DNA from: Streptomyces sp. JH34
Lineage (GTDB): Bacteria; Actinomycetota; Actinomycetes; Streptomycetales; Streptomycetaceae
Assembly (NCBI RefSeq): GCF_029428875.1
Contig: NZ_JAJSOO010000001.1
Location: 2,914,001 to 2,978,000 of the forward strand
DNA length: 64,000 nt
Direction of reading: 5' to 3'
Made by a program: the position numbers and the translations under genes. Each line of letters begins with the position of its first letter. Positions within the stretch are counted from its first letter, which is position 1. Below are positions 1 through 10,195 of this stretch, piece by piece. The notes beneath the pieces were generated by a model. It saw only the letters and a list, made by a program, of their open reading frames with translations. It was not told the DNA's origin and made no database searches.

Positions 1-1592
1 CGTTCGACCCGGTCGGTGTCCCAGCCGAGCACCGGCGCCATCAGGTCCGCGCACTCGCGGGCACAGCGGGTGCCCCGGTCGAAGGTCTCGATGGAGATCC
101 GGGTGCGTCGGGTCAGGACGTCGTCGAGGTGGCGGGCGCCCTCGTGCGAGGCGGCGTAGACGACTTCGGCGCGCAGGTAGTCCTCGGCTCCCGCGATCGG
201 CTCTCCCAGCGAGGAGTCGCCCTTCACGAGCTCCAGGAGTTCCTCGGTCATCGCCCCGTACCGGTTGAGCAGGTGCTCCACCCGCACGACGTGCAGCCCG
301 GTGCGGGCGGCGATCCTGGCGCGGGCGTTCCACAGGGCGCGGTAGCCCTCGGCACCCAGCAGCGGGATGTCCTCGGTGACGCAGTCGGCGACCCGCTGGT
401 CCAGCGCGTGCACGGCCTCGTCGACGGCGTCCTTCGCCATCACCCGGTACGTCGTGTACTTGCCGCCCGCCACGACGACGAGCCCCGGCGCCGGGTGGGC
501 CACCGTGTGTTCACGCGAGAGCTTGCTGGTGGCGTCCGACTCACCCGCCAGCAGGGGCCGGAGTCCGGCGTAGACGCCCTCGACGTCGTCCCTGCCCAGT
601 GGGGTGTTCAGCACCGAGTTCACGCGTTCCAGCAGATAGTCGATGTCGGCGCTGGAGGCTGCCGGATGGGCCTTGTCCAGGTCCCAGTCGGTGTCGGTCG
701 TGCCGATGATCCAGTGCCGTCCCCACGGGATCACGAAGAGCACGGACTTCTCGGTCCGCAGGATGAGCCCGGTCGTGGAGTGGATGCGGTCCTTGGGGAC
801 GACGAGGTGGATGCCCTTCGACGCCCGGACGTGGAACTGTCCGCGCTCGCCGATGAGGGCCTGGGTGTCGTCGGTCCACACCCCGGTCGCGTTGACGACC
901 TGTTTGGCCCGGACCTCGTACTCGGCGCCCCCCTCGACGTCCTGCACCCGCGCGCCGACGACCCGCTCGCCCTCCCGCAGGAAGCCGGTCACCCGCGCGC
1001 CGTTCGCCACGTGCGCGCCGTACCCCGCGGCGGTGCGCACCAGGGTCGCGACGAACCGCGCGTCGTCCATCTGGGCGTCGTAGTACTGCAGGGCTCCGAC
1101 CAGGGCGTCCTTACGCAGGGCGGGAGCGACCCGCAGGGCGTGGCGGCGGGTGAGGTGCCGGTGCACGGGCAGTCCGCGGCCGTGCCCGGACGACACCGAC
1201 ATCGCGTCGTACAGCGCGACGCCCGAGCCTGCGTACAGCCGCTCCCAGCCCTTGTGCTGCAAGGGGTAGAGGAAGGGGACGGGCTTCACCAGGTGCGGCG
1301 CCAGCCGCTCCAGGAGCAGCCCGCGCTCCTTCAGCGCCTCCCGCACGAGTGCGAAGTCCAGCATCTCCAGATAGCGCAGTCCGCCGTGGATCAGCTTGCT
1401 CGACCTGCTGGACGTGCCGGACGCCCAGTCGCGCGCCTCGACCAGCCCGGTGGAAAGTCCTCTGGTGGCCGCGTCCAGCACGGTCCCGGCGCCGACCACG
1501 CCCGCTCCCACGACCAGCACGTCCAGTTCGCGCTCGGCCATCGCGGTCAGCGCCTCGGCGCGCTCCGCAGGTCCCAGTATCGCTGTCCTCAC
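1..1592 (-). CDS. glpD: Glycerol-3-phosphate dehydrogenase (FAD-dependent), C-terminus beyond window
   Basis: Membrane-associated flavoenzyme that oxidises glycerol-3-phosphate to dihydroxyacetone phosphate and feeds electrons to the quinone pool. The N-terminal FAD-binding Rossmann motif (VVGAGVVGAG) lies at about residues 27-36, followed by the GlpD-typical GLSTGLVEARDWASGTSS and HGGLRYLE segments. The C-terminal helical domain runs off the left edge of the window. I chose a GTG start at 1592 because GGGAGG sits 6-10 bases upstream; an in-frame ATG 17 codons later is the alternative. The gene is divergent from the nucleotide-sugar dehydrogenase homologue at 1848. In Streptomyces glycerol genes are usually under GylR control; I did not identify an operator. 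Confidence 0.95.
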   Translation of the reverse strand, partial: MRTAILGPAERAEALTAMAERELDVLVVGAGVVGAGTVLDAATRGLSTGLVEARDWASGTSSRSSKLIHGGLRYLEMLDFALVREALKERGLLLERLAPHLVKPVPFLYPLQHKGWERLYAGSGVALYDAMSVSSGHGRGLPVHRHLTRRHALRVAPALRKDALVGALQYYDAQMDDARFVATLVRTAAGYGAHVANGARVTGFLREGERVVGARVQDVEGGAEYEVRAKQVVNATGVWTDDTQALIGERGQFHVRASKGIHLVVPKDRIHSTTGLILRTEKSVLFVIPWGRHWIIGTTDTDWDLDKAHPAASSADIDYLLERVNSVLNTPLGRDDVEGVYAGLRPLLAGESDATSKLSREHTVAHPAPGLVVVAGGKYTTYRVMAKDAVDEAVHALDQRVADCVTEDIPLLGAEGYRALWNARARIAARTGLHVVRVEHLLNRYGAMTEELLELVKGDSSLGEPIAGAEDYLRAEVVYAASHEGARHLDDVLTRRTRISIETFDRGTRCARECADLMAPVLGWDTDRVE

Positions 1593-1847
1593 TGCTGCCT
1601 CCCGGTAATCCCGGTGCATCGGGGGTGGTACGGCACGGGTTCGGGGACCGGCCGGGGGGCCGGGCGTCCGTGCCCACCTCTCGATTCTGTCCGCGGTCCA
1701 CGACTTCAGCCACCGCCTGTGGACAACACCCGCCTCACAAGAGTCACAGAATGCGACATATAGGTCATATTTACGCCTAGTCTGACATAGCGCTGTCCAC
1801 AGCAGTTGCACTTTCTGTCTCTTGGTCTTAGGGAAAGGACGGCCCAC

Positions 1848-3110
1848 ATGCCCGCAGACCTCGCCGTCATCGGACTCGGTCACCTCGGCCTGCCCCTCGC
1901 CCAAGCAGCCGTCGGCGTGGGGATCCACACCGTCGGCTACGACACCGACCCACGCCCCTTCGCCGAACTCTCGGCGGGCCGTACTCCGGTCGAGGGATCC
2001 CTCAGCGCGTCCGACATCCGCCGGATGCTCTCGGGCGGCTTCCGCCCCACCGCCGACCCGGCCGAACTGGGCCGCGTACGCACCGCCGCGATCTGCGCCC
2101 CCGCGCCCCTCGGCCCGGACCGCACCCTCGACCTCGGCGCGGTCACCGACGCGGCCCGCGCGCTCGCCGCCCGGCTGCGGCCGCACACCACCGTCCTGGT
2201 GGAGTCGGCGGTCCCGCCCGGCACCACCGAGAACGTCGTACGCCCCCTGCTGGAGGAGGGCTCCGGGCTGCGCGCCGGACGGGACTTCCACCTCGCCCAC
2301 TCCCCCGGCCGCCTCGACCCCGGCAACCGCGTCCACGTGTACGGCAACACCCCGAAGGTCATCGGCGGCCTCACCTCCGCGTGCACCGAGTCCGCCGCCG
2401 CGTTCTACGGACGGCTCACCGACAAGGTCGTGAGGGCCCGCGGGCCGCGCGAGGCGGAGATGACGAAGGTCCTCGAAACCAACTTCCGCCACGTCAACAT
2501 CGCGCTGGTCAACGAGATGGCGGTGCTCTGCCACGACCTCGGTGTCGACCTCTGGGACGTCATCAGGTGCGCCGAGACGAAGCCGTTCGGCTTCGAGCCG
2601 TTCCGCCCCGGCCCCGGTGTGGGCGGCCACGGCGCCCCGGTCGACCCCGGCTACTTCCCGTACAGCAGCCGTACGCCCGGGCACCCCCTGCGCATGGTCT
2701 CGCTCGCCAAGGAGATCAACGACCGGATGCCGAGCTATGTCATCCAGCGCTGCGCGACCCTGCTGAACGAGCACGGCAAGTCCGTCCGGGGGGCCAGGGT
2801 CCTGCTGCTCGGCGTCACGTACAAGCCGGACCTCGCCGACCAGGAGTCCTCACCCGCCCGCGAGATCGCGACCCGGCTGATGGACATGGGCGCCCAGATC
2901 GGCTACCACGACCCGCACGTCCTGGACTGGCGGGTGCGCGACCTTCCCGTACCGCGCGCCGACTCGCTCTACGAGGCCGCCGCCGGAGCCGATCTGACGG
3001 TGCTGCTCCAGCACCACCGCACCTACGACCTCCAGGGCCTCGCGGTGAAGGCCCAGCTCCTCCTGGACACCCGGGGAGCGACCCCGGCGGGAGCCGCCCA
3101 CCGGCTGTGA
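1848..3110 (+). CDS. UDP-glucose/GDP-mannose dehydrogenase family protein lacking the catalytic cysteine
   Basis: A 420-residue member of the nucleotide-sugar dehydrogenase family (WecC/UDP-ManNAc dehydrogenase-like). Visible features are an N-terminal Rossmann motif (VIGLGHLGLPLA), the central helix with KVLETNFRHVNIALVNE, the segment GPGVGGHGAPVDPGYF, and the C-terminal domain LGVTYKPDLADQESSPA. Active family members have Cys in the sequence GGHCxPVDP; here that residue is Gly262. The enzyme therefore may not oxidise the C6 hydroxyl to an acid and may have another role. The ATG at 1848 follows GGGAAAGGA at a good distance. It stands alone between glpD and a small membrane protein, with no glycosyltransferase neighbours. 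Confidence 0.85.
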   Translation: MPADLAVIGLGHLGLPLAQAAVGVGIHTVGYDTDPRPFAELSAGRTPVEGSLSASDIRRMLSGGFRPTADPAELGRVRTAAICAPAPLGPDRTLDLGAVTDAARALAARLRPHTTVLVESAVPPGTTENVVRPLLEEGSGLRAGRDFHLAHSPGRLDPGNRVHVYGNTPKVIGGLTSACTESAAAFYGRLTDKVVRARGPREAEMTKVLETNFRHVNIALVNEMAVLCHDLGVDLWDVIRCAETKPFGFEPFRPGPGVGGHGAPVDPGYFPYSSRTPGHPLRMVSLAKEINDRMPSYVIQRCATLLNEHGKSVRGARVLLLGVTYKPDLADQESSPAREIATRLMDMGAQIGYHDPHVLDWRVRDLPVPRADSLYEAAAGADLTVLLQHHRTYDLQGLAVKAQLLLDTRGATPAGAAHRL

Positions 3111-3225
3111 CGCGTGTCCCCGGACGGGCCCCCGGAATTCCCGGTGGGCCGTGTCGGCGCGGGCTGCTAGCCTGCGGCGTCACTTCTCGCACAGCCGTGC
3201 GCACCGCCCCAGGGGGAACACCCGT

Positions 3226-3828
3226 ATGAGCCAGCCCGTACAGCCACCGAACCCGCCGCAGCAGCCCCACGGCGGCCAGCCGGCCGAGGGCAACCCGTAC
3301 GCGGGTCAGCAGCCCACGCCCGGAAACCCCTACGCCGGTCAGCAGCCCGTTGCCCCGACGGGCAACCCGTTCGCGGGCCAGCAGCCCGGGCAGTTCAGCG
3401 GCGGCTTCCCGCCCGCCCCTCCGGCCCCGCGCGGCAATGTGGGCCTCGGCGTGCTGACCGCCTTCGGTACGGCGATCGTCGCGGCGATCCTGTACGGCGT
3501 CATAGCCGGCTCCATCGAGCGCGAGGTCGGCTACGCGGCCATCGGCGTCGGCTTCCTCGTCGGCTTCGCGGCGAGCAAGGTCGGCGGTCCCCTCCCGGCC
3601 ATCGGCGCGGCCAGTGCCCTCTTCTCCCTGGGCGCCGTCTTCCTCGGTCAGCTCGTCGCCATGTCGATGATCCTCGCGGACGGTCTGGGCGTCGGCTTCT
3701 CCGAGGTCTTCTTCGAGCACTTCGGCGACGTCATCGACGTCTGGAAGCAGGAGGCCGACTTCATGACGTACCTCTTCCTCCTCCTGGGTCCGGTCGCCGC
3801 CTTCGGTGGGGCCAGGAAGGCCGCGTAA
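3226..3828 (+). CDS. Proline/glutamine-rich membrane protein
   Basis: A 200-residue protein. The first 65 residues or so are a low-complexity cytoplasmic tail rich in Pro, Gln and Gly, with three copies of a GNP(Y/F)AGQQP unit at about residues 23-52. About four hydrophobic segments follow (GLGVLTAFGTAIVAAIL, AAIGVGFLVGFAA, AIGAASALFSLGAVFLG, YLFLLLGPVAAFGG). This architecture is common in actinobacterial membrane proteins of unknown function. The ATG at 3226 follows AGGGGGAA. It is convergent with guaB3 and shares a strong bidirectional terminator with it. No function is proposed. Confidence 0.8.
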   Translation: MSQPVQPPNPPQQPHGGQPAEGNPYAGQQPTPGNPYAGQQPVAPTGNPFAGQQPGQFSGGFPPAPPAPRGNVGLGVLTAFGTAIVAAILYGVIAGSIEREVGYAAIGVGFLVGFAASKVGGPLPAIGAASALFSLGAVFLGQLVAMSMILADGLGVGFSEVFFEHFGDVIDVWKQEADFMTYLFLLLGPVAAFGGARKAA

Positions 3829-3850
3829 CCAGCGGCGCGTCACCGCGTCA

Positions 3851-3893
3851 CACGCGACGGCCCGGACCTCCGAGAGGTCCGGGCCGTCGCGTG
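3851..3893. terminator. Bidirectional terminator between 3828 and guaB3
   Basis: Perfect 19-bp inverted repeat (CACGCGACGGCCCGGACCT and its complement) with a 5-base loop CCGAG. It lies between two convergent genes, so it can serve both. Confidence 0.85.
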
Positions 3894-3906
3894 TGCTCCG
3901 CGGAGA

Positions 3907-5031
3907 TCAGCGGCGGTGCTGCGAGTCCGCCACCGTCACCTCGACGCGCTGGAACTCCTTGAGGTCGCTGTAGCCCGTGGTGGCCATCGCGCGGCGCAGC
4001 GCGCCGAAGATGTTCATCGAGCCGTCGGGCGTGTGCGAGGGGCCGGTCAGGACCTCCTCGGTCGTGCCGACGGAGCCGAGGTCGACCAGCTTGCCGCGCG
4101 GCACGTCCTCGTGGACGGCCTCCATGCCCCAGTGCCGGCCGCGGCCGGGCGCGTCCGTGGCACGGGCCAGCGGGGAGCCCATCATCACGGCGTCCGCACC
4201 GCAGGCGATCGCCTTGGGCAGGTCGCCGGACCAGCCGACGCCGCCGTCCGCGATGACGTGCACGTACCGGCCGCCGGACTCGTCCATGTAGTCGCGGCGG
4301 GCCCCGGCCACGTCGGCGACCGCGGTCGCCATCGGGACCTGGATGCCGAAGACGTTGCGCGTGGTGTGCGCGGCGCCGCCGCCGAAGCCGACGAGGACAC
4401 CCGCCGCGCCGGTGCGCATCAGGTGCAGGGCGGCGGTGTACGTGGCACAGCCGCCGACGATCACCGGGACGTCCAGCTCGTAGATGAACTGCTTCAGGTT
4501 GAGCGGCTCGGCCGCGCCGGAGACGTGCTCGGCGGAGACCGTCGTACCGCGGATGACGAAGATGTCCACGCCCGCGTCGACGACGGCCTTGGAGAACTGC
4601 GCGGTGCGCTGCGGGGAGAGCGCGGCGGCGGTGACGACACCGGAGTCGCGCACCTCCTTGATGCGCTGCCCGATCAGCTCCTCCTGGATGGGGGCGGAGT
4701 AGATCTCCTGGAGCCGCGGGGTGGCGGTCTCGACGGGCATCTCGGCGATCTCGTCGAGGAGCGCCTGCGGGTCGGCGTGCCGGGTCCACAGCCCCTCGAG
4801 GTTGAGGACACCGAGGCCGCCCAGCTCACCGATGCGGATGGCGGTCTGCGGTGAGACCACCGAGTCCATGGGCGCGGCCAGGAACGGCAGCTCGAAACGG
4901 TAGGCGTCGATCTGCCAGGCGATCGAGACCTCCTTCGGGTCACGGGTGCGCCGGCTCGGCACGACAGCGATGTCGTCGAACGCGTATGCCCTGCGGCCGC
5001 GCTTGCCGCGCCCGATCTCGATCTCAGTCAC
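3907..5031 (-). CDS. guaB3: GuaB3-family IMP dehydrogenase-related protein
   Basis: A 374-residue TIM-barrel protein of the IMPDH/GMP reductase superfamily, typical of actinobacteria. It lacks the CBS (Bateman) domain pair that guaB has. At the position where true IMPDH carries the catalytic Cys loop (GSICTTR), this protein reads GAAHTTR, so it should not perform the normal covalent IMPDH reaction. The phosphate-binding segments (VIADGGVGWSGDLPKA, DAVMMGSPLARA) are kept. GTG start at 5031. It is downstream of guaB on the same strand (about 105 bp apart), so the two are probably co-transcribed, as they are in mycobacteria. Its biochemical role is uncertain; a guanine-nucleotide-related function is inferred from context. 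Confidence 0.9.
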   Translation of the reverse strand: MTEIEIGRGKRGRRAYAFDDIAVVPSRRTRDPKEVSIAWQIDAYRFELPFLAAPMDSVVSPQTAIRIGELGGLGVLNLEGLWTRHADPQALLDEIAEMPVETATPRLQEIYSAPIQEELIGQRIKEVRDSGVVTAAALSPQRTAQFSKAVVDAGVDIFVIRGTTVSAEHVSGAAEPLNLKQFIYELDVPVIVGGCATYTAALHLMRTGAAGVLVGFGGGAAHTTRNVFGIQVPMATAVADVAGARRDYMDESGGRYVHVIADGGVGWSGDLPKAIACGADAVMMGSPLARATDAPGRGRHWGMEAVHEDVPRGKLVDLGSVGTTEEVLTGPSHTPDGSMNIFGALRRAMATTGYSDLKEFQRVEVTVADSQHRR

Positions 5032-5136
5032 GATGGTGTGGCCTTTCCCTCTACGTCTGCGCTGACCAGTATCCCCGACGCACGCGTGAGGGGCGGTCCC
5101 GGGAACACCGGTCCGCCCCTCACCTGCGCTGATGCC

Positions 5137-6681
<1,545 letters not shown>

Positions 6682-6774
6682 CTAACGGGCTCACGGGGTG
6701 TCTCATTCCACGATCAAGATCACCTAGGGGTTCTGTGGCTTCCTCCACACCGCGGGAGCCTCGGGGGCCGGTCC

Positions 6775-7539
6775 CTACTGGCCTGCGAGGGCCCGCAGTC
6801 TGCTCAGCGCGCGGTGCTGGGCGACCCGGACGGCGCCCGGGGACATTCCGAGCATCTGCCCGGTCTCCTCGGCGGTCAGGCCGACGGCGACCCGCAGGAC
6901 CAGCAGTTCTCGCTGGTTCTCCGGAAGGTTGGCGAGGAGCTTCTTCGCCCAGGCGGCGTCGCTGCTGAGCAGGGCCCGCTCCTCGGGGCCGAGTGAGTCG
7001 TCGGGCCGCTCCGGCATCTCGTCGGAGGGCACGGCCGTCGAACCGGGGTACCGCATCGCGGCGCGCTGGAGGTCGGCGACCTTGTGGCCCGCGATGGCGA
7101 AGACGAAGGCTTCGAACGGCCTGCCGGTGTCCTTGTACCTCGGCAGCGCCATCAGCACCGCCACGCAGACCTCCTGCGCGAGGTCCTCCACGAAGTGACG
7201 GGCATCACCGGGAAGCCGGTTCAGCCGGGACCTGCAGTAGCGCAGGGCGAGGGGGTGGACGTGCGCCAGCAGGTCGTGGGTGGCCTGCGCGTCGCCGTCG
7301 ACGGCGCGGTGCACCAGAGCACCGATCACCGTCGTCCCGTCCTCACGCATCGGACCATGGTGCCTTGACGGCGTCCGATCCGATGCATCGCGTCCCGAGT
7401 TGTGCACCGAAGCGTTATCAGCGGCCGCTTCCGTGTCGCCGACGGACACGTCGGCACCATCGGCGGGCGCGCCGGCCGGTGCGCCGTCGGCGTGGTGAGT
7501 GAGTGCTCCAGCGTTCTGAGCGGGTGCGCCGGATGTCAT
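6775..7539 (-). CDS. shbA: ECF-type RNA polymerase sigma factor (ShbA/SigD-like)
   Basis: Sigma-70 family factor with region 2 ([45 protein letters not shown]) and region 4 ([27 protein letters not shown], then [17 protein letters not shown]). Its place between guaB and bldM/whiD matches mycobacterial sigD and, as I recall, Streptomyces ShbA, the factor that drives transcription of the principal sigma gene hrdB; the orthology is inferred from position and family. The ATG at 7539 follows GGAGGGC and gives 254 residues with about 60 disordered Ala/Asp-rich N-terminal residues. An internal ATG at 7350 gives a more typical short ECF protein and cannot be excluded. Confidence 0.85.
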   Translation of the reverse strand: MTSGAPAQNAGALTHHADGAPAGAPADGADVSVGDTEAAADNASVHNSGRDASDRTPSRHHGPMREDGTTVIGALVHRAVDGDAQATHDLLAHVHPLALRYCRSRLNRLPGDARHFVEDLAQEVCVAVLMALPRYKDTGRPFEAFVFAIAGHKVADLQRAAMRYPGSTAVPSDEMPERPDDSLGPEERALLSSDAAWAKKLLANLPENQRELLVLRVAVGLTAEETGQMLGMSPGAVRVAQHRALSRLRALAGQ

Positions 7540-7727
7540 GTCCTGCGCCCTCCCCTTCCGCTCGACCGAATGTTCCCCGAGGAACTCCACCACCCCAAGG
7601 ATGCGGCATCGGCCAGGAAGCGTCACATAGCGCTGGTGGGGACGGCCCGGCCGCGGGTCCGCCGCCACCGTCGCCCCGTCCGCCGGCGTGCGGACGGGAT
7701 CGCACGGCTGTCGGCCGCGCCGCGGTG

Positions 7728-8339
7728 TCAGCGGACCAGGCCCCAGCGGAATCCGAGCGCGACGGCGTGCGCGCGGTCCGAGGCGCCGAGCTTCTTGAAC
7801 AGCCGCCGCGCGTGCGTCTTCACCGTGTCCTCGGAGAGGAACAGCTCGCGCCCGATCTCCGCGTTGGACCGGCCGTGGCTCATCCCTTCGAGCACCTGGA
7901 TCTCCCGGGCCGTGAGCGTCGGCGCCGCGCCCATCTCCGCGGACCGCAGCCTGCGCGGGGCGAGCCGCCAGGTCGGATCGGCGAGCGCCTGGGTCACGGT
8001 GGCGCGCAGTTCGGCACGCGAGGCGTCCTTGTGCAGATAGCCGCGCGCCCCGGCGGCGACCGCGAGCGCGACCCCGTCGAGATCCTCCGCGACGGTCAGC
8101 ATGATGATCCTGGCCCCGGGGTCGGCCGAGAGCAGCCGCCGGACCGTCTCCACACCCCCGAGACCGGGCATGCGTACGTCCATCAGAATCAGATCCGAAC
8201 GATCCGCTCCCCAGCGGCGGAGGACCTCCTCCCCGTTGGCCGCGGTCGTCACACGCTCGACGCCGGGCACGGTCGCAACCGCGCGGCGGAGCGCTTCTCG
8301 GGCAAGCGGGGAGTCGTCGCAGACGAGGACGGATGTCAT
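7728..8339 (-). CDS. bldM: Developmental response regulator BldM
   Basis: Orphan NarL/FixJ-family DNA-binding regulator of 203 residues, exactly the BldM length. The receiver domain (about residues 1-120) keeps the acidic pair CDDSP, the phospho-acceptor motif ILMDVRMPG and the Lys of LHKDAS. The LuxR-type helix-turn-helix is at the C-terminus ([23 protein letters not shown], in two parts, then [15 protein letters not shown]). In Streptomyces BldM controls aerial mycelium and spore genes as a homodimer or with WhiI. The gene is divergent from whiD across 434 bp and follows the classic whiD-bldM order. ATG at 8339; an earlier in-frame start would add residues absent from the family. Confidence 0.95.
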   Translation of the reverse strand: MTSVLVCDDSPLAREALRRAVATVPGVERVTTAANGEEVLRRWGADRSDLILMDVRMPGLGGVETVRRLLSADPGARIIMLTVAEDLDGVALAVAAGARGYLHKDASRAELRATVTQALADPTWRLAPRRLRSAEMGAAPTLTAREIQVLEGMSHGRSNAEIGRELFLSEDTVKTHARRLFKKLGASDRAHAVALGFRWGLVR

Positions 8340-8472
8340 GACCGTCCTCCGCAGCTGATGCGCGTCACCTTGAGCCTCCAGGCTGGTACAAGTCGTCACC
8401 TGTGCGGTTGACCCCCTCGGACATGTGCCCGAGCTCGTTCTCCGTCAACCGCCTCCCCCTCATCAACGACGG

Positions 8473-8488
8473 TCACTCGAAAGAGTTA
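8473..8488. promoter_or_regulatory. Possible BldM operator (imperfect TCAC-type palindrome)
   Basis: TCACTC-GAAA-GAGTTA is an inverted repeat with one mismatch. It lies 134 bases upstream of bldM in the shared bldM/whiD intergenic region. It resembles the TCAC..GTGA palindrome reported for BldM homodimers. Assignment is by resemblance only. Confidence 0.3.
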
Positions 8489-8656
8489 CGGGCCAAAGCA
8501 TCCGGTTCGGCACTCTAAGTGAGGGGGCGTGCACGGAGAAGAGCGACACGGGATCACTCGCCCCCCGATCGACCTTCCACTCGACGACCTGCCCCATTTA
8601 GCGGGTTTTCTTCCCTTTTGGTGACGTCTGTGGCTAGATTCGCAATCAGTCATATT

Positions 8657-8681
8657 TACATCTACTAAGACCGTAGATGTA
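8657..8681. promoter_or_regulatory. Perfect 9-bp inverted repeat upstream of whiD
   Basis: TACATCTAC-N7-GTAGATGTA, all nine pairs matching, about 93 bases before the whiD start in a locally AT-rich stretch. It could be an operator for a dimeric regulator or a hairpin in a long whiD leader. It is not an obvious terminator because no T-run follows. Confidence 0.45.
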
Positions 8682-8773
8682 CCGTCGGGACTCCGGTCAC
8701 CGTCGAGCACGTGACGAGCGACAACGGTCGAGGATGCCGTTTCCGAACCAGCAAGGTTTCGAGGGGACACGCA

Positions 8774-9103
8774 ATGGCAGATTTCTCCCGCCTTCCAGGG
8801 CCGAACGCGGACCTGTGGGACTGGCAGCTGCTGGCCGCCTGCCGTGGGGTCGACAGTTCGCTGTTCTTCCACCCCGAAGGAGAACGAGGAGCGGCCAGGA
8901 GCGCCCGTGAGACCTCGGCCAAAGAGGTCTGCATGCGCTGCCCGGTACGCGCCGAGTGCGCGGCTCACGCACTCGCGGTGCGCGAGCCCTACGGCGTCTG
9001 GGGCGGCCTGACCGAGGACGAGCGCGAGGAGCTCATGGGCCGCGCCCGCAACCGCCTGATCTCCGCCCACTCGGGTCCGCCGCCGGACGCCGGTCGCACC
9101 TGA
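8774..9103 (+). CDS. whiD: WhiB-like iron-sulfur transcription factor WhiD
   Basis: A 109-residue Wbl protein needed for late sporulation in Streptomyces; orthologue of mycobacterial WhiB3. The four [4Fe-4S] cluster ligands are Cys23, Cys53, Cys56 and Cys62 (EVCMRCPVRAEC), the positions reported for WhiD. The conserved turn YGVWGGLTEDER and the C-terminal basic patch GRARNRL follow. Wbl proteins bind the principal sigma factor region 4. ATG at 8774 with GAGGGGAC upstream; an in-frame extension upstream exists but is not needed. Divergent from bldM and convergent with the LysR gene. Confidence 0.96.
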   Translation: MADFSRLPGPNADLWDWQLLAACRGVDSSLFFHPEGERGAARSARETSAKEVCMRCPVRAECAAHALAVREPYGVWGGLTEDEREELMGRARNRLISAHSGPPPDAGRT

Positions 9104-9222
9104 CGCTCCGCAGGGATCACCGAGAAAAGAAACGTTTCTTCACAACCGCACGCCCGCCGTCGGACCCGCTCGGCCGGGTGCGGCGGGCCGGGCCCGCCGC
9201 AGTGCGGCTGGGAACGGGCCGC

Positions 9223-10113
9223 TCAGCGTGCGGCCGCCAGGGACAGCTGGTCCAGGGTCGCCGCCACCGCCGGCACACGGGCGAGGTCGGGCAGGGTGAG
9301 GGCGACGATCTCCCGCTCCACCGCAGGCTCCACCGTCACCGTGCGGGCCCCCTTGGGCCGTACCGACTCGAGGGCGAGCCCGGGCAGGACGGCGACGCCG
9401 AGCCCCGCCCCCACGAGGCCGATCACCGCCGGGTAGTCGTCGGTGGCGAAGTCGATGCGGGGGGTGAAGCCGGAGGACTCGCAGACCTCCACCAGCTGAC
9501 GCCTGCAGCGCGGGCACCCGGCGATCCACGGCTCGTCGGCCAGTTCCCCGATGCCCACAGCGTCCGTCCCCGCCAGCCGGTGCCCCTCGGGCACCAGGCC
9601 GATCAGCCGGTCCTTGAGCAGCGGGCGCACGACCAGGTCGTCCCATTCGCCGGTGGCCGTCCCGTAGCGGAACGCGAGCGCGATGTCGCAGTCGCCGTCG
9701 CGCAGCATCTCCACCGAACGCGGCGGTTCCGCCTCGACGAGCGAGACCTGTGTTCCGGGGTGCGCGGCACGCAGGGCGGCGAGGGCGCCGGGTACCAGGG
9801 TGGAGCTTCCGCTGGGGAACGACACGAGTCGGACCCGGCCGGCCCGCAGCCCGGCGATCGCGGCGACCTCCTCCTCGGCGGCGGTCAGTCCGGCGAGGAT
9901 GCCGGAGGCGTGCCTCACTAGCGCCTCACCCGCTTGGGTGAGGCGCATCTCGCGTCCCGTGCGGATCAGCAGCGGGGTGCCGGCGGAGGTCTCCAGCGCC
10001 TTCATCTGCTGGCTGACGGCGGGCTGGGTGCAGCCCAGCTCCCGCGCGGCGGCGGAGAAGGAGCCGGTGGTGGCCACGGCGCGCAGGACACGGAGATGAC
10101 GAGCTTCGATCAC
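9223..10113 (-). CDS. LysR-family transcriptional regulator
   Basis: A 296-residue LTTR. The N-terminal winged HTH occupies residues 1-60 (RHLRVLRAVATTGSFSAAA, then TQPAVSQQMKALE). The effector domain of the periplasmic-binding fold begins near residue 90 (GRVRLVSFPSGSSTLVPGAL). GTG start at 10113 with GAAGG immediately upstream. It is divergently transcribed from the MOSC gene across an 82-bp gap holding TTAACC/GGTTAA repeats, the usual arrangement for an LTTR and its target, so it probably controls the MOSC gene and possibly itself. The effector is unknown. Confidence 0.88.
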   Translation of the reverse strand: MIEARHLRVLRAVATTGSFSAAARELGCTQPAVSQQMKALETSAGTPLLIRTGREMRLTQAGEALVRHASGILAGLTAAEEEVAAIAGLRAGRVRLVSFPSGSSTLVPGALAALRAAHPGTQVSLVEAEPPRSVEMLRDGDCDIALAFRYGTATGEWDDLVVRPLLKDRLIGLVPEGHRLAGTDAVGIGELADEPWIAGCPRCRRQLVEVCESSGFTPRIDFATDDYPAVIGLVGAGLGVAVLPGLALESVRPKGARTVTVEPAVEREIVALTLPDLARVPAVAATLDQLSLAAAR

Positions 10114-10149
10114 CCTTCAACCATAAGGGACTCTTGCAGTATCGGTCGA

Positions 10150-10186
10150 TTAACCATGAGCGGCTTTGAGAGCTTCGCGGTTAACC
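10150..10186. promoter_or_regulatory. Likely LysR operator between divergent genes
   Basis: TTAACC at 10150-10155 and GGTTAACC at 10179-10186 form inverted repeats in the divergent intergenic region. The second is itself an 8-bp palindrome. Position and symmetry fit an LTTR site. Confidence 0.45.
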
Positions 10187-10195
10187 TGTCCGGTT

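Noticed and set aside
129..1763. Long plus-strand open frame opposite glpD
   Set aside because: Low-complexity Val/Gly/Arg/Asp-rich translation with no motif; it is the antisense shadow of glpD, whose own frame shows clear FAD motifs.
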